Shown piece by piece: positions 54,553 to 63,280 of a stretch of 64,000 bases of DNA. The position numbers and the translations under genes were made by a program. Positions within the stretch are counted from its first letter, which is position 1. The number at the start of each line of letters is the position of its first letter. Under the pieces are notes generated by a model. The model saw only the letters and a program-made list of their open reading frames with translations. It had not been told where the DNA came from and ran no database searches. The DNA comes from 67-14 sp035502775 (GTDB lineage: Bacteria; Actinomycetota; Thermoleophilia; Solirubrobacterales; 70-9): NCBI GenBank assembly GCA_035502775.1, contig DATJUB010000018.1, forward strand, positions 15,814 to 79,813, given 5' to 3'.

Positions 54553-55437
54553 CTACCAGCCGCGGCTGGCAAGACGGCCGTTCTCGCCGAGCGCCGACAT
54601 CTCGATGCCGGGCATGGCGTCGCCGAGCTGCTCCGAGGCGGCGGCGATGCGTTCCGGATCATTGAAGTGCGTGGTCGCTTCGACGATGGCCTTGGCCCGG
54701 CGTTCCGGGTCGTCGCTCTTGAAGATTCCGGAGCCGACGAAGTTGCCTTCGGCACCCAGCTGCATCATCAGTGCGGCGTCGGCCGGGGTGGCGATGCCAC
54801 CGGCACAGAAGACCGGCACGGGCAGCCAGCCCCTGGTGGCGACGTCACGCACGATCTCGAGCGGCGCCTGGATCTCCTTGGCGGCCGAGGGAAGCTCGGT
54901 CGAGCTGAGAGTGCCGAGGTACTTGATGCCCTTGGTGATCTCGCGCATGTGGCGCACGGCCTCGACGATGTTGCCGGTGCCGGCCTCGCCCTTCGAGCGG
55001 ATCATCGCGGCACCCTCACCGATGCGTCGAAGCGCTTCACCGAGGTTGGTCGCGCCGCAGACGAACGGGGCCTTGAACTCGAACTTGTCGACGTGGTTGA
55101 ACTCGTCGGCCGGGGTCAGCACCTCGGACTCGTCGATGAAATCGATGTTGAGCGACTCGAGCACCTGGGCCTCGGCGAAATGACCGATGCGGACCTTGGC
55201 CATGACCGGGATCGAGACCGCGGCCTGGATCTCCTTGATCATGCGCGGATTCGACATCCGGGCGACACCGCCATCCCGGCGGATATCGGACGGGACCCGT
55301 TCCAGGGCCATGACCGCGCAGGCCCCCGAATCCTCGGCGATCTTCGCCTGATCGGCGTCGACCACGTCCATGATCACTCCGCCCTTCAGCATCTCTGCCA
55401 GGCCCGTCTTCACTCGGAAAGTCGCTTCTTCAGCCAT
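54553..55437 (-). CDS. pdxS: Pyridoxal 5'-phosphate synthase lyase subunit PdxS
   Basis: Builds pyridoxal 5'-phosphate from ribose 5-phosphate, glyceraldehyde 3-phosphate and ammonia from PdxT. The 294-residue beta-barrel begins FRVKTGLAEMLKGGVIMDVV and contains VPSDIRRDGGVARMSNP, MAKVRIGHFAEAQ with the catalytic Lys, and FICGATNLGEALRRI-like FVCGATNLGEALRRIGEG. The ATG at 55437 is chosen from homology; in-frame codons up to 55506 are upstream sequence. A TATATT -10-like element sits only 7 bases before this ATG. Confidence 0.97.
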   Translation of the reverse strand: MAEEATFRVKTGLAEMLKGGVIMDVVDADQAKIAEDSGACAVMALERVPSDIRRDGGVARMSNPRMIKEIQAAVSIPVMAKVRIGHFAEAQVLESLNIDFIDESEVLTPADEFNHVDKFEFKAPFVCGATNLGEALRRIGEGAAMIRSKGEAGTGNIVEAVRHMREITKGIKYLGTLSSTELPSAAKEIQAPLEIVRDVATRGWLPVPVFCAGGIATPADAALMMQLGAEGNFVGSGIFKSDDPERRAKAIVEATTHFNDPERIAAASEQLGDAMPGIEMSALGENGRLASRGW

Positions 55438-55444
55438 CGCTTCC

Positions 55445-55450
55445 AATATA
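55445..55450 (-). promoter_or_regulatory. Candidate pdxS promoter -10 element, possibly leaderless transcript
   Basis: TATATT on the minus strand ends 7 bases before the pdxS ATG, so a transcript driven by it would start at or next to the ATG. No convincing -35 is seen 17 bases upstream, so this is only a suggestion. A weak GGAAG in the same stretch could instead be a ribosome binding site for a longer transcript. Confidence 0.3.
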
Positions 55451-55539
55451 GAGATTCGGCGAAGGCGGGCACTGTGTCGATATGGACGGCGGAGCGCCGT
55501 TTTCAACTCATTTCGTAACGGGACCGCGCCCGTGACGCG

Positions 55540-56385
55540 CTACTTCAGCTTGTATGCGCGAATGCGGTCCCGGTGGGCGTCCTCGTCACGCGAGTAGACC
55601 CCGTGGGCCAGAGCGTGGACGAGCGCCATCAGCGCCGTGTTCGAGCGCAGGAAGGACGGACTGTTCGACGAGTAGTAGAGGCTCATGTCGGCCTGCTTGA
55701 CGGCGTCGGAGAGCGTGGCGTCGGCGATCGCGAGGGTGCGGGCACCGCGATGCTCGGCCAGCTTCATCGCCCGCGCGAGCAGCGGGTGGGAGCGACCGGC
55801 CGAAAGAGTGATCAGCAGCGTGTCGGCGTCGATCCGGCCGAGACGCTGGAGCGAGGGACCGGCGGTCGAGGTCACGATCTCGGCGCGGATGTCGAGCAGA
55901 CTGAGCGTGTGCCGAAGGTAGCTGGCGAAGAAGGCCATCTGATCGGTGCCGACGATGATCACCTGGGTGGACTGGGCCAGCGCGGCGACCGCCTGGTCGA
56001 TCTGCTCCTGGTCGAGCTTGCGGGCCGTCTCCTCGAGGTTGGCGTGATCGGTGCCGAGCGACGCCTCGAACTCGGAGTGGTCGAAGGAGAAGAGCATGCG
56101 TCCGCCGGTCGTGTCGGCACCGCCGCCGACCGTGGCGCGGTACTCCTCGATCGCCGAGCTCTGAAGCTCCGGGTAGCCCTCGAATCCGAGAGCCTGTGAG
56201 AAGCGCACGACCGTCGAGGAAGAGGTCCCCGCGCGCCTGGCCAATTCTTCCGCTGTCAAGAATGCGGCTTCGTCGAGATGGTCGACGATGTACCGCGCGA
56301 CATCCTTCTGCGATCGGGAAAACTCGTCGATCCGGTCCTGGATGTAAGTTGACAGGGTCTTGGTTTCGGCAGTCACTGTGCTCAC
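55540..56385 (-). CDS. MurR/RpiR family transcriptional regulator
   Basis: Sugar-phosphate-responsive regulator. The 281 residues have an N-terminal helix-turn-helix (LTAEELARRAGTSSSTVVRF) and a C-terminal SIS domain (QVIIVGTDQMAFFASYLRH, LLITLSAGRSHPLLARAMK). Start is GTG at 56385. It is the gene immediately upstream of pdxS, on the same strand, but 100 bases separate them. The ligand is unknown; a role in pdxST control is possible. Confidence 0.9.
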   Translation of the reverse strand: MSTVTAETKTLSTYIQDRIDEFSRSQKDVARYIVDHLDEAAFLTAEELARRAGTSSSTVVRFSQALGFEGYPELQSSAIEEYRATVGGGADTTGGRMLFSFDHSEFEASLGTDHANLEETARKLDQEQIDQAVAALAQSTQVIIVGTDQMAFFASYLRHTLSLLDIRAEIVTSTAGPSLQRLGRIDADTLLITLSAGRSHPLLARAMKLAEHRGARTLAIADATLSDAVKQADMSLYYSSNSPSFLRSNTALMALVHALAHGVYSRDEDAHRDRIRAYKLK

Positions 56386-56435
56386 GCCGATCCAATTCGC
56401 CCCCCTACCCCGTTTCCCTTCAAAGTGCAGGGAGT

Positions 56436-56771
56436 ATGAGTTCTTTTTCCGGATTGCCGAATCGACGAATGAGCCTCACCGGTTACACCGATGAGGGGGA
56501 TGAGATCTGGATCATCAGATCGATCTCGCAGAAGTTCTACAAGTGCCAGGGCTGCTACGACTCGATCGAGGTCGGAGATGAGCACGTGGTGGTTCAGTAC
56601 ATCGGCCGGATCGGCGGGACCGAGCACTCTCACTGGCACCGCCGCTGTGCCGAGGAGATCCTCTTCAACCAGACCCGCGGCCTCCGCCAGGTACGGGCCA
56701 AGGAATCCGACCGCGGCAAGCTCGAGGCCCGCGGCCGGCGCCCCGCGGGCAAGAGGCGCCGGGCCCGCTAG
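56436..56771 (+). CDS. Small Cys/His zinc-binding protein, function unknown
   Basis: The 111 residues have a KCQGCYDSIEVGDEHVVVQYI segment followed by EHSHWHRRCAEEIL, so two Cys and a C-terminal HxxRC could bind zinc in a treble-clef or LIM-like knuckle. A basic tail ends the protein (GRRPAGKRRRAR), suggesting nucleic-acid contact. Similar short actinobacterial proteins of unknown role are known. The start is uncertain: ATG 56436, or ATG 56469 at MSLTGYTDEGD. Confidence 0.7.
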   Translation: MSSFSGLPNRRMSLTGYTDEGDEIWIIRSISQKFYKCQGCYDSIEVGDEHVVVQYIGRIGGTEHSHWHRRCAEEILFNQTRGLRQVRAKESDRGKLEARGRRPAGKRRRAR

Positions 56772-56786
56772 CACGAGACTCGGGTA

Positions 56787-57461
56787 CTACCGCTGCCTCT
56801 TGGCCCGCTGAAGGACGACGAAGGCGGTCACCGAAGCGGCGATCAGAACAAGCCCGATGATCGGCAGGATGATTCCGCTCCCGCCATCGTCCTCGTCTTT
56901 CTCGGCGTCGTCGGCGCTCGCCGAGGCGAGATCGTCGACCGCGTCGCTGCCCGTGGGTCCGGTCGGACCGCGCTCAGCCTCCGGCTTCGCCGGCGCGGCC
57001 TGAGCGGTCGAGGTCAGGGTGACGACCGAAGCCGGGTTCTCCGGTTCGGCTCCCCCGGGAGGTGCCTGCTGGATCCACGCGGTCGAGGCTCCGCCCTCGC
57101 ATCCCTGCAGGATCTTGAAGACCTCCTCGGTTCCCTTCTCACCGTAGAACCTCGCGGTGAACGGGAACCTCTTGACGTCATGGTCGGGCAGCGGACCGCC
57201 GCTCCACTTCATCTTGCCGGCGGCACTCGAGTTCTTCCACCCGGGCACCTTGCCCGCGGTGTAGCTCTCGATCCCCTTCGGGACCAGGACGACGAGGCTG
57301 GTCGTCGCCGCCCCGTCGCATCCGTGCCCCACCTCGAGTGCCATGTTCACCTTGCTTCCGGCCGGCGCCTTGGACGGTGTCACCTCGACGTGCGCCCCGG
57401 CCACACCCGGCAGAGCCGGGGTGACCAGGAGCGCGACCAGGAATGTGAGCGCTCTTCTCAT
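56787..57461 (-). CDS. ycnI: YcnI-like copper-associated protein (DUF1775), copy 1
   Basis: Exported membrane-anchored protein implicated in copper homeostasis. The 224 residues have a signal peptide ending in AGA, so the mature protein would start HVEVTPSKAPAG with an N-terminal His, as in Bacillus YcnI where that His binds copper. The DUF1775 core includes EVGHGCDGAATTSLVVLVP and VPGWKNSSA (conserved Trp). A C-terminal transmembrane anchor (GIILPIIGLVLIAASVTAF) ends with RAKRQR. It is adjacent to a second copy and a CopC-CopD fusion. Confidence 0.85.
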   Translation of the reverse strand: MRRALTFLVALLVTPALPGVAGAHVEVTPSKAPAGSKVNMALEVGHGCDGAATTSLVVLVPKGIESYTAGKVPGWKNSSAAGKMKWSGGPLPDHDVKRFPFTARFYGEKGTEEVFKILQGCEGGASTAWIQQAPPGGAEPENPASVVTLTSTAQAAPAKPEAERGPTGPTGSDAVDDLASASADDAEKDEDDGGSGIILPIIGLVLIAASVTAFVVLQRAKRQR

Positions 57462-57470
57462 GGACTGTCC

Positions 57471-58166
57471 CTACCGTGACCGGCGGGCCGTGAACAGGGC
57501 CGCGCCTCCGGCGATCAGGCCGAGCGCGCCGACGATCAGGGCGGCGATCGCGAGGCCGTCGCCCGAGTCGTCGTCAGATTCCGAGGCGGAGGCCGTCTCG
57601 GAGCCCGCGGGCGCGTCCTCCGAATCGGCCGTGGCGCCATGCTCGTCCTCGGCCGCGGTCAGGGTGACCGTCGGCGCGGGATGCTCCGGCTCCTCTTCCC
57701 CGGCAACCGTCGACTGGATCCAGGCGGTCTCGGCGCCGCCGGCGCATTCCTGGATCACCTTGAACTCGGCGGCCTCGCCCGCCTCACCGGCGAAAGCGAC
57801 ACTCAGCGGGAACTGCTCGAGCTGACCGTCCGGCAGCGGACCGCCGGTCCAGGTCACCTGGCGAACGCCCTCGGTGATCTTCTCGCCATGCTGCTCCGCG
57901 GGCTGGGGAAGCTTGCCTTCCTTGGCCTCGATCTCCCAGCCGGCGACGACCCCGGGGGTGGCCGAGATCACCTGCGGCGGCATCTTCACGACGACGCTGG
58001 TGGTCGGTGCCGCGTCGCAGCCGTGAGGCACGACGAAGTTCAGCATCGCGTAGCCCTCGGCCGGTGACTCCTCCGGAGAAACGGTCACGTGGGCGGCGGC
58101 CATGCCTGGCAGCGCCAGTCCGATCAGCACGGTCAGGGCCGCGCACATTTTCAATTTGAGATTCAT
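57471..58166 (-). CDS. ycnI: YcnI-like copper-associated protein (DUF1775), copy 2
   Basis: Paralogue of the neighbouring gene 10 bases downstream. The 231 residues have a signal peptide ending in AAA and a mature N-terminus HVTVSPEESPAEG. The core has VVPHGCDAAPTTSVVVKMP and VAGWEIEAKEG, followed by an Asp/Glu/Ser-rich region and a C-terminal transmembrane helix (GLAIAALIVGALGLIAGGAAL) with RRSR. The two copies differ enough that the duplication is not recent. Confidence 0.85.
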   Translation of the reverse strand: MNLKLKMCAALTVLIGLALPGMAAAHVTVSPEESPAEGYAMLNFVVPHGCDAAPTTSVVVKMPPQVISATPGVVAGWEIEAKEGKLPQPAEQHGEKITEGVRQVTWTGGPLPDGQLEQFPLSVAFAGEAGEAAEFKVIQECAGGAETAWIQSTVAGEEEPEHPAPTVTLTAAEDEHGATADSEDAPAGSETASASESDDDSGDGLAIAALIVGALGLIAGGAALFTARRSR

Positions 58167-58208
58167 CTGGTTCCTTTTCTGAATGCGAATGAAATGGCTT
58201 GACGTGGG

Positions 58209-58454
58209 TCAGGCCGGAACCGGAGGTGCCCTGCCGGCCAGCGAGCAGCCGATCAGCCGGCCGCCGCGAATCGCCCGCTGGCGGGCCATCAGGGGCCGAT
58301 GACCGGCGATCCGGTCGCCCGGCCGACCGGCGACTCCGTCGATCAGGCTCCGCAGCCGTTCGATCACGGCCTCGCCCGGATAGCGGTTGACGGCCAGCGC
58401 CGCCACCAGCAGGAGCAGGGGCGCGACCGCGATCAGGAAGCCGGCGGTGCTCAC
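58209..58454 (-). CDS. Small membrane protein of the copper cluster (LAGRAPP motif), copy A
   Basis: No named family. The 81 residues have an N-terminal transmembrane helix (about 4-22) and then NRYPGEAVIERLRSLIDGVA and a C-terminal SLAGRAPPVPA. The same order (YxGExxI...LAGRAPP) is found in the protein at 61027, so the two are probably homologous. The ATG overlaps the CopC-CopD gene's stop by 4 bases, linking it to that operon. Function unknown. Confidence 0.65.
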   Translation of the reverse strand: MSTAGFLIAVAPLLLLVAALAVNRYPGEAVIERLRSLIDGVAGRPGDRIAGHRPLMARQRAIRGGRLIGCSLAGRAPPVPA

Positions 58455-60202
58455 TCGACCGGAACCTCGAAATCGGCCAGCACCTCGTTGAAGCGGCTGA
58501 AACGAACCGCGGCCCGCGCCTCCCAGTCACCCTTCACCGCGAGCATCGCCGCCGGAGCCACGTAATGGCCCGGCCCCGCCTTGCGCACATCCGCCTCGAT
58601 CGGAGCGATGTCCGAGTCGGGCAGCGAGAAGGAAAGCTCGAGTGACTTGACCTCCATCGGTGCCCCGGTCCTGTCGTCGAAGAGATAGACGTGGATCTCG
58701 TTGCTGCCGACCCAGGCCGGATCGACCGTGTACTCCAGGCGGTCGGGACCGGCCGCGACCGAACCGCTGACTGGTCCGGACTGGGAAGCGGTCGGCGGTG
58801 GGTAGCTGACCAGGGCCGCGGTGAGGGCCAGTACGGCCATGACCAGGACGACCTCGAGCCGCAGGTTGCGCCGGGCGCGGAGGCCGGTCTCTCCCGGTCC
58901 CTCCCCGCGCTCACGCCGTGCGACCAGCGCCGGGATGATCCGGCGGCGGTTACTCGCACCGAACGCGATCAGCGCCGCGAACAGGATGATCTTGATCAGG
59001 ACGGCCCGGCCGAAAGCGGTATCCACCAGGGCCGGGAACGAGTTCACCTCGACGATCGCCTGGATGCTTCCCGAAACCGCGATCACGATCACGGCGACCA
59101 GGGCCACGGTCGAGAAGCGCAGCAGGAAATCCACCAGCACCGAGTTGCGTTCGGCCGTGCCCGCGATTCTCCTGGTCACGGAAGGCAGCAGCAGGACCAG
59201 CGCCGCCAGACCTCCCACCCAGACCGACATCGCGGCCACGTGAAGGATGTCCGAGGCGGTCAGCAGCCAGATCGGATGCTGTGTGGAGGCATGCCCGGCC
59301 AGGGCCGGGGTCACCACCAGGACGATCGCCGGCACCGCGATCGCCGCGAGCGGCAGCGGCTTTCGGGACCACCCTGGGTTTCGGGCCAGGCCGGCCGATG
59401 CCAGCACCGCCGGGACCAATGCCAGCCAGGCGAGCACCCTGATCACCATCACCGTCCCGTACCGGGTGTCGATCACCTCGCGGAACACTTCGGGCTTCAG
59501 TGACGACCAGAAGTCGGTGCCGGCCGCGGTCGCCCCCTGAAGCGGGATCGCGAGAAGCGAAGCGATCAGCCCGGTCAGAACCGCCGCGCCGAGGATCTTG
59601 CGCAGACGGTCGCCGAACTCTTCGGCCCGCGGAGCGAGCAGACCATCGCGCGCCCGGAGCAGCGGGGTCCAGAGCAGCAGGAGGAACGAGAGCAGACCGA
59701 CCGCGATCGCGATCGCCACGTATCCGGCCCAGCGGTCGAACCAGAACGCGACCTCGGTGACCGGACCGACATCGCTCATCGCGATCAGCTCGGAGATCGT
59801 CTTGCCGGAGCTGGTTCCGCCACTCCCGACCGTGAAGACCATGCCGCCGGAAACGGGATGGGCGTCGGCCGAGACCACGCGGTAGGTGGCCGTGTAGACC
59901 CCGTCCGGAAGATCGTCCTGAAGGCCGATCGCGATCTCGGTGCCGCTGTCTCCGAGACGCCTGATCTCACCCGACTGGACTTCCTCGGCTTCGGCGTTGA
60001 AGACGCGAACGGCTCCCAGGCTGGCCTCGACCGGCTCATTGAACTCGAAGGTCACCTGGCGGGGCGGCTGTTTCAGGACCGCTCCCCGGGTCGGGCTGGA
60101 CGACTCCAGCACCGCATGGGCCAGGGCCGATCCGGGCAGGATCAGGCAGGCCAGCAGCGCCGCGCAGAGTGGCAGGAGGTATCTCAGGCGTGAACGGATC
60201 AC
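58451..60202 (-). CDS. copCD: CopC-CopD fusion copper transport protein (YcnJ-like)
   Basis: Predicted copper import or homeostasis protein. The 583 residues have a signal peptide ending in ALA and a CopC domain from HAVLESSSPTRGAVL to about 120, with the second copper-ligand motif SADAHPVSGG. A CopD-like region of about eight transmembrane helices follows (about 150-450), then an exported C-terminal domain (SGSVAAGPDRLEYTVDPAWV) similar to the YtkA-like fold. Mature N-terminal His is predicted. It overlaps the small gene downstream and the gene upstream by 4 bases each. Confidence 0.9.
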   Translation of the reverse strand: MIRSRLRYLLPLCAALLACLILPGSALAHAVLESSSPTRGAVLKQPPRQVTFEFNEPVEASLGAVRVFNAEAEEVQSGEIRRLGDSGTEIAIGLQDDLPDGVYTATYRVVSADAHPVSGGMVFTVGSGGTSSGKTISELIAMSDVGPVTEVAFWFDRWAGYVAIAIAVGLLSFLLLLWTPLLRARDGLLAPRAEEFGDRLRKILGAAVLTGLIASLLAIPLQGATAAGTDFWSSLKPEVFREVIDTRYGTVMVIRVLAWLALVPAVLASAGLARNPGWSRKPLPLAAIAVPAIVLVVTPALAGHASTQHPIWLLTASDILHVAAMSVWVGGLAALVLLLPSVTRRIAGTAERNSVLVDFLLRFSTVALVAVIVIAVSGSIQAIVEVNSFPALVDTAFGRAVLIKIILFAALIAFGASNRRRIIPALVARRERGEGPGETGLRARRNLRLEVVLVMAVLALTAALVSYPPPTASQSGPVSGSVAAGPDRLEYTVDPAWVGSNEIHVYLFDDRTGAPMEVKSLELSFSLPDSDIAPIEADVRKAGPGHYVAPAAMLAVKGDWEARAAVRFSRFNEVLADFEVPVE

Positions 60203-60939
60203 CAGGCCTCGGCCCCCTCCGCCGGACGATCGCCGCCTCGTGACTCACCGGCATCGGGTGTCTGGCCTCCGTCGTGACCGTCGTGACCGTCGTCGCCGTC
60301 CCGGCGCCGGTTCCGGAATACGGACAGTGCGACCGCACCGATCACGATCACGGCGGCGAGCAGAACGAAGGGCAGAACGGGAAAGCCGGACTGCTTGCCG
60401 ACCCAGGTCAGGGTGCCGTCGAGCGCGGCGGGCTTGCCGCCGACCGTGATCGGGATCGAGTAGTCGAAGACCTTGGTCTCCTTCGATTCGTCCTTGACCT
60501 GCGAGGGCGTGCCCGGAGACATGTAGTGGGAGCGATGGTCGTGCCACGCGTAGACCCCGGACCCTTCGACCTCCTCCCAGGCCGGTTCGGCCTTCGCGTC
60601 GGCGCGCTCGGGCACGTCGACGGCCGCGAAACGGTCTTCGTTCAGGTAGTAGGTGGGCGAGTTGAGATTGACCTCGACCAGCCCGTCGGCGCCGATCCGG
60701 ACGTAGGGCTCGCCGTCGTATCCCTTGACGACGACCTCCTTGCCGGTGCGGTTCACCAGCTCGACGTTGTCGTCGAAGTTCTGGACGGTCGCCCGCAGCC
60801 CGTCGGCCAGTGCCGCCGGTTCTATCGACGTGATTTCAGATCTGTAGTTGGGGTTGCCCTCGTGGGCGACTGCGGCCGACGGCGGAATGGCCGCCACCAG
60901 CAGGAACAGCACACAGAGTGTGCGCGTGATTCGACTCAT
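60199..60939 (-). CDS. Exported membrane-anchored protein of the copper cluster
   Basis: Conserved in similar clusters but unnamed. From the ATG at 60939 the protein has 246 residues: a signal peptide ending in AVA, a mature start HEGNPNYRSEITS, an exported domain with YAWHDHRSHYMSPG (several His near 145-158), a transmembrane helix (LPFVLLAAVIVIGAVAL) and a cytoplasmic tail containing DDGHDGHDGG. The His-rich elements fit metal binding. An ATG at 60987 would add 16 residues before the signal and is less likely. Confidence 0.72.
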   Translation of the reverse strand: MSRITRTLCVLFLLVAAIPPSAAVAHEGNPNYRSEITSIEPAALADGLRATVQNFDDNVELVNRTGKEVVVKGYDGEPYVRIGADGLVEVNLNSPTYYLNEDRFAAVDVPERADAKAEPAWEEVEGSGVYAWHDHRSHYMSPGTPSQVKDESKETKVFDYSIPITVGGKPAALDGTLTWVGKQSGFPVLPFVLLAAVIVIGAVALSVFRNRRRDGDDGHDGHDGGQTPDAGESRGGDRPAEGAEAW

Positions 60940-61026
60940 TGCCTTGACTCCTGTTTCCGAGCTGTCTCCGGAATACGGCGGATTCAAAAGCCCGACGACG
61001 GCTGCCGCACTCGGCGGCGAACTGAC

Positions 61027-61374
61027 TCAGGCGGCGAGGAGCGGCGGCGCGCGGCCGGCCAGGTTGGAGGCGATCAGCAGCGAACTCCGGATCGGGGTCG
61101 CGGCCGAGCCGTTCCGGGCGGCACCGGGCGTCGTGGCCGACGGACGCGCACGTCCGGCGATGCGGCCCAGGGCCGCGATCAGTTCCTCGCCGACGTAGTG
61201 GCCGAGGGCCAGCGGAGCGGCCAGCATGAAAACCGGCACGGTGAACAGCATCACCTCGGGCGATCCGATGATCGTCAGGAAGACCGCCCAGGCGAGAGCC
61301 ACCAAAAGCAGGCCGAAAGTGCGGCTGTTCAGGGGCGACTCCACGCGGGAAGTGTAGCCCGCCGGGCCGGACAC
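61027..61374 (-). CDS. Small membrane protein of the copper cluster (LAGRAPP motif), copy B
   Basis: No named family. The 115 residues have two hydrophobic segments (about 20-38 and 42-58), then HYVGEELIAALGRIAGRARP and a C-terminal SLLIASNLAGRAPPLLAA. It shares the YxGExxI and LAGRAPP blocks with the 81-residue protein at 58209. Start may be ATG 61374 or GTG 61344 (VESPLNS). It is first on the minus strand before the copper cluster, with about 85 bases to the next gene. Confidence 0.6.
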   Translation of the reverse strand: MSGPAGYTSRVESPLNSRTFGLLLVALAWAVFLTIIGSPEVMLFTVPVFMLAAPLALGHYVGEELIAALGRIAGRARPSATTPGAARNGSAATPIRSSLLIASNLAGRAPPLLAA

Positions 61375-61427
61375 GCCGTCCGACTATCCTTGGACCGACC
61401 CTCTCCTCCCTCCACGAATCAGGACGC

Positions 61428-62318
61428 ATGAACGAAAAGCAAGCGACTTCGGGGCGGATCACCGCCCGTCTGTTCACCGATCCGAGTTGCCCCTTCGGCT
61501 ACTCCGCAAGCCCCGCCCTCCGCACCATCGAGTGGCGGTATCGCGACCAGATCGATTGGCGGCTGGTGATGATCGGTCTTTCGGGTCCGGAGCCCGCAAG
61601 CCACGGCATGAGCACCTCGACGATCGCCGGTTACTGGATCGATCTGCGTGACCGGCACGGAATGCCGTTCCTGGTGGAACCCAAGATCCGGGACAACACC
61701 AGCGCCCGCGCCTGCCAGGCGATCGTTGCGGCCCGGCTGATCCAGCCCGGCTCCGAGTGGCGTACCCTGCGGGCGCTTCAGCTGCTCCAGTTCAACTCTC
61801 CCCTCCTGCTCGATGACGACGAGCAGCTGCGGGCCGCGCTCGGCTCGGTCGATGGTCTCGACGCCGACCGCATCATCGACTCGCTCGATTCGGACGAGGT
61901 CCAGGATGCCTACCAGGCCGATTTCGAGGAGACCCGCACCGCGGCCGACGGACCGACCCAGCTGCAGGGAAAGTCGGCCTCCTCCCCGAGCGGCGAGCGC
62001 TACACCGCGCCGTCGATCATCTTCGAGGCCGGACTGCTCCGCCTCGAGGCCGGCGGTTTCCAGACGATCGAGGCCTATGACGTGATCATCGCCAACCTCG
62101 ATCCGACCCTGAAGCGGGCCGAGCCGGCGGAATCGCCCCTTGACGCGCTGGTCCTCTATCCCAGCGGACTCACGACCCAGGAGATCGCCGCGATCATGGC
62201 CCCGCACAACACCGTCCCCGACCGCACCGCGACCGAGCGCAGGCTGGTCGAGCTCCAGGGAGCCGGCGAGGTAAAGCGCGTCACGATGGGTGACGACGCC
62301 CTCTGGTTCGCCGCCTGA
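61428..62318 (+). CDS. DsbA-family thioredoxin-like protein (FrnE-like)
   Basis: Predicted cytoplasmic DsbA-fold oxidoreductase or isomerase. The 296 residues have LFTDPSCPFGYSASPAL near the N-terminus, where the CxxC active site of FrnE/HCCA isomerases is replaced by CPFG with a single Cys. APSIIFEAGLLRLEAGG, resembling the cis-Pro loop region, lies near 192. An extra C-terminal winged-helix-like domain (about 235-296) follows. One Cys only suggests a non-canonical activity. ATG at 61428. Confidence 0.75.
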   Translation: MNEKQATSGRITARLFTDPSCPFGYSASPALRTIEWRYRDQIDWRLVMIGLSGPEPASHGMSTSTIAGYWIDLRDRHGMPFLVEPKIRDNTSARACQAIVAARLIQPGSEWRTLRALQLLQFNSPLLLDDDEQLRAALGSVDGLDADRIIDSLDSDEVQDAYQADFEETRTAADGPTQLQGKSASSPSGERYTAPSIIFEAGLLRLEAGGFQTIEAYDVIIANLDPTLKRAEPAESPLDALVLYPSGLTTQEIAAIMAPHNTVPDRTATERRLVELQGAGEVKRVTMGDDALWFAA

Positions 62319-62366
62319 CGGGCGCCGGCGCCTCCTGCGCCGACGCCCCTCGGATGGTTCGGCCGG

Positions 62367-63089
62367 TCAGACGATGAAGCCGAGGCCGGTGACGTCCTTC
62401 AGGACCTTCTGCGCCGTGAACGGCGTGTCGAAGGGTCCGTCCGGGGAGATGCCCTTCGGTGTGGCGTTCTTGATCACGCCGATCACCGAGGCGTGACGGG
62501 CCTCGATCGTGATGATCGAGACGGCGGCGGCGACGATCTTCGGATCCTTGATGTTCAGAGCCTGCCCCGCGTAGGCGTGCACGCCTTCGTTCTCGAGGGC
62601 GAAGGCGGTGTCGACGAACTTCTTCAGGCTCTGGTTCGTGCCCTTGAAGTCGAACTTCGGCTTCTTGACCGCCTTCTTGCCCAGGACGGACTTCAACGCC
62701 TTGACGTGAGCGTTCTCGTCCCGCGTGGTGACCTTCAGGAACGCCTTGGTCTTGGCGTCCTTGACGAACGTTTTCTTGTTGTTCGCCGCGGTCGCGCCGT
62801 TGTAGAACGCCGCTTCCAGGTATTCCAGGGTGAGGGCGTAGTTGAGGATGCCGACGTCGCCCTTGCCGAAACTGGCCGGCGGACGTCCCTTGCCGGCCGC
62901 CATCGCCATCTCCGGTGCCACCAGGCCGAGTAGCGTGCCGCCGCCCATCAGGGCCCCCGCACCGATTCCGGCCTTCTTGATCAGACCCCGACGCGTGTCG
63001 CCTTCGTCCATCGACTCCGTGGCCTCGTGAGCCATTTCCCTGATCGCTCCGTCAACGTCGACCTCGTCCAGCTGTAGTGCCTCCGACAT
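62367..63089 (-). CDS. Exported ferritin-like domain protein
   Basis: Desiccation-associated/ferritin-like family. The 240 residues have a twin-arginine-like signal (TRRGLIKKAGIGAGALMGGG) and a four-helix bundle with di-iron-type residues: LTLEYLEAAF, RDENAHVKAL (ExxH), LENEGVHAYAG and IEARHASVIG (ExxH). Such proteins are membrane- or wall-associated in Actinobacteria and may manage iron or oxidants. The ATG at 63089 is chosen because upstream residues to 63131 are unconserved. Confidence 0.83.
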   Translation of the reverse strand: MSEALQLDEVDVDGAIREMAHEATESMDEGDTRRGLIKKAGIGAGALMGGGTLLGLVAPEMAMAAGKGRPPASFGKGDVGILNYALTLEYLEAAFYNGATAANNKKTFVKDAKTKAFLKVTTRDENAHVKALKSVLGKKAVKKPKFDFKGTNQSLKKFVDTAFALENEGVHAYAGQALNIKDPKIVAAAVSIITIEARHASVIGVIKNATPKGISPDGPFDTPFTAQKVLKDVTGLGFIV

Positions 63090-63280
63090 GTGCCGCTCCT
63101 GACTTTCGTTGGTCCAGGCATGGAACCCCACGAAAACCAGTACCCATTGTCATGGGCCTACGTGGCTATCGGGTGGTTGGATCAGAATCGACCGCTCCCA
63201 ATGGCGGCTAGGATCTGGTCTGGCCGAAGACCGGCCGTCACCTGCCTGACCACCTGAATTTCAAACGAAAAGGGACTCCG

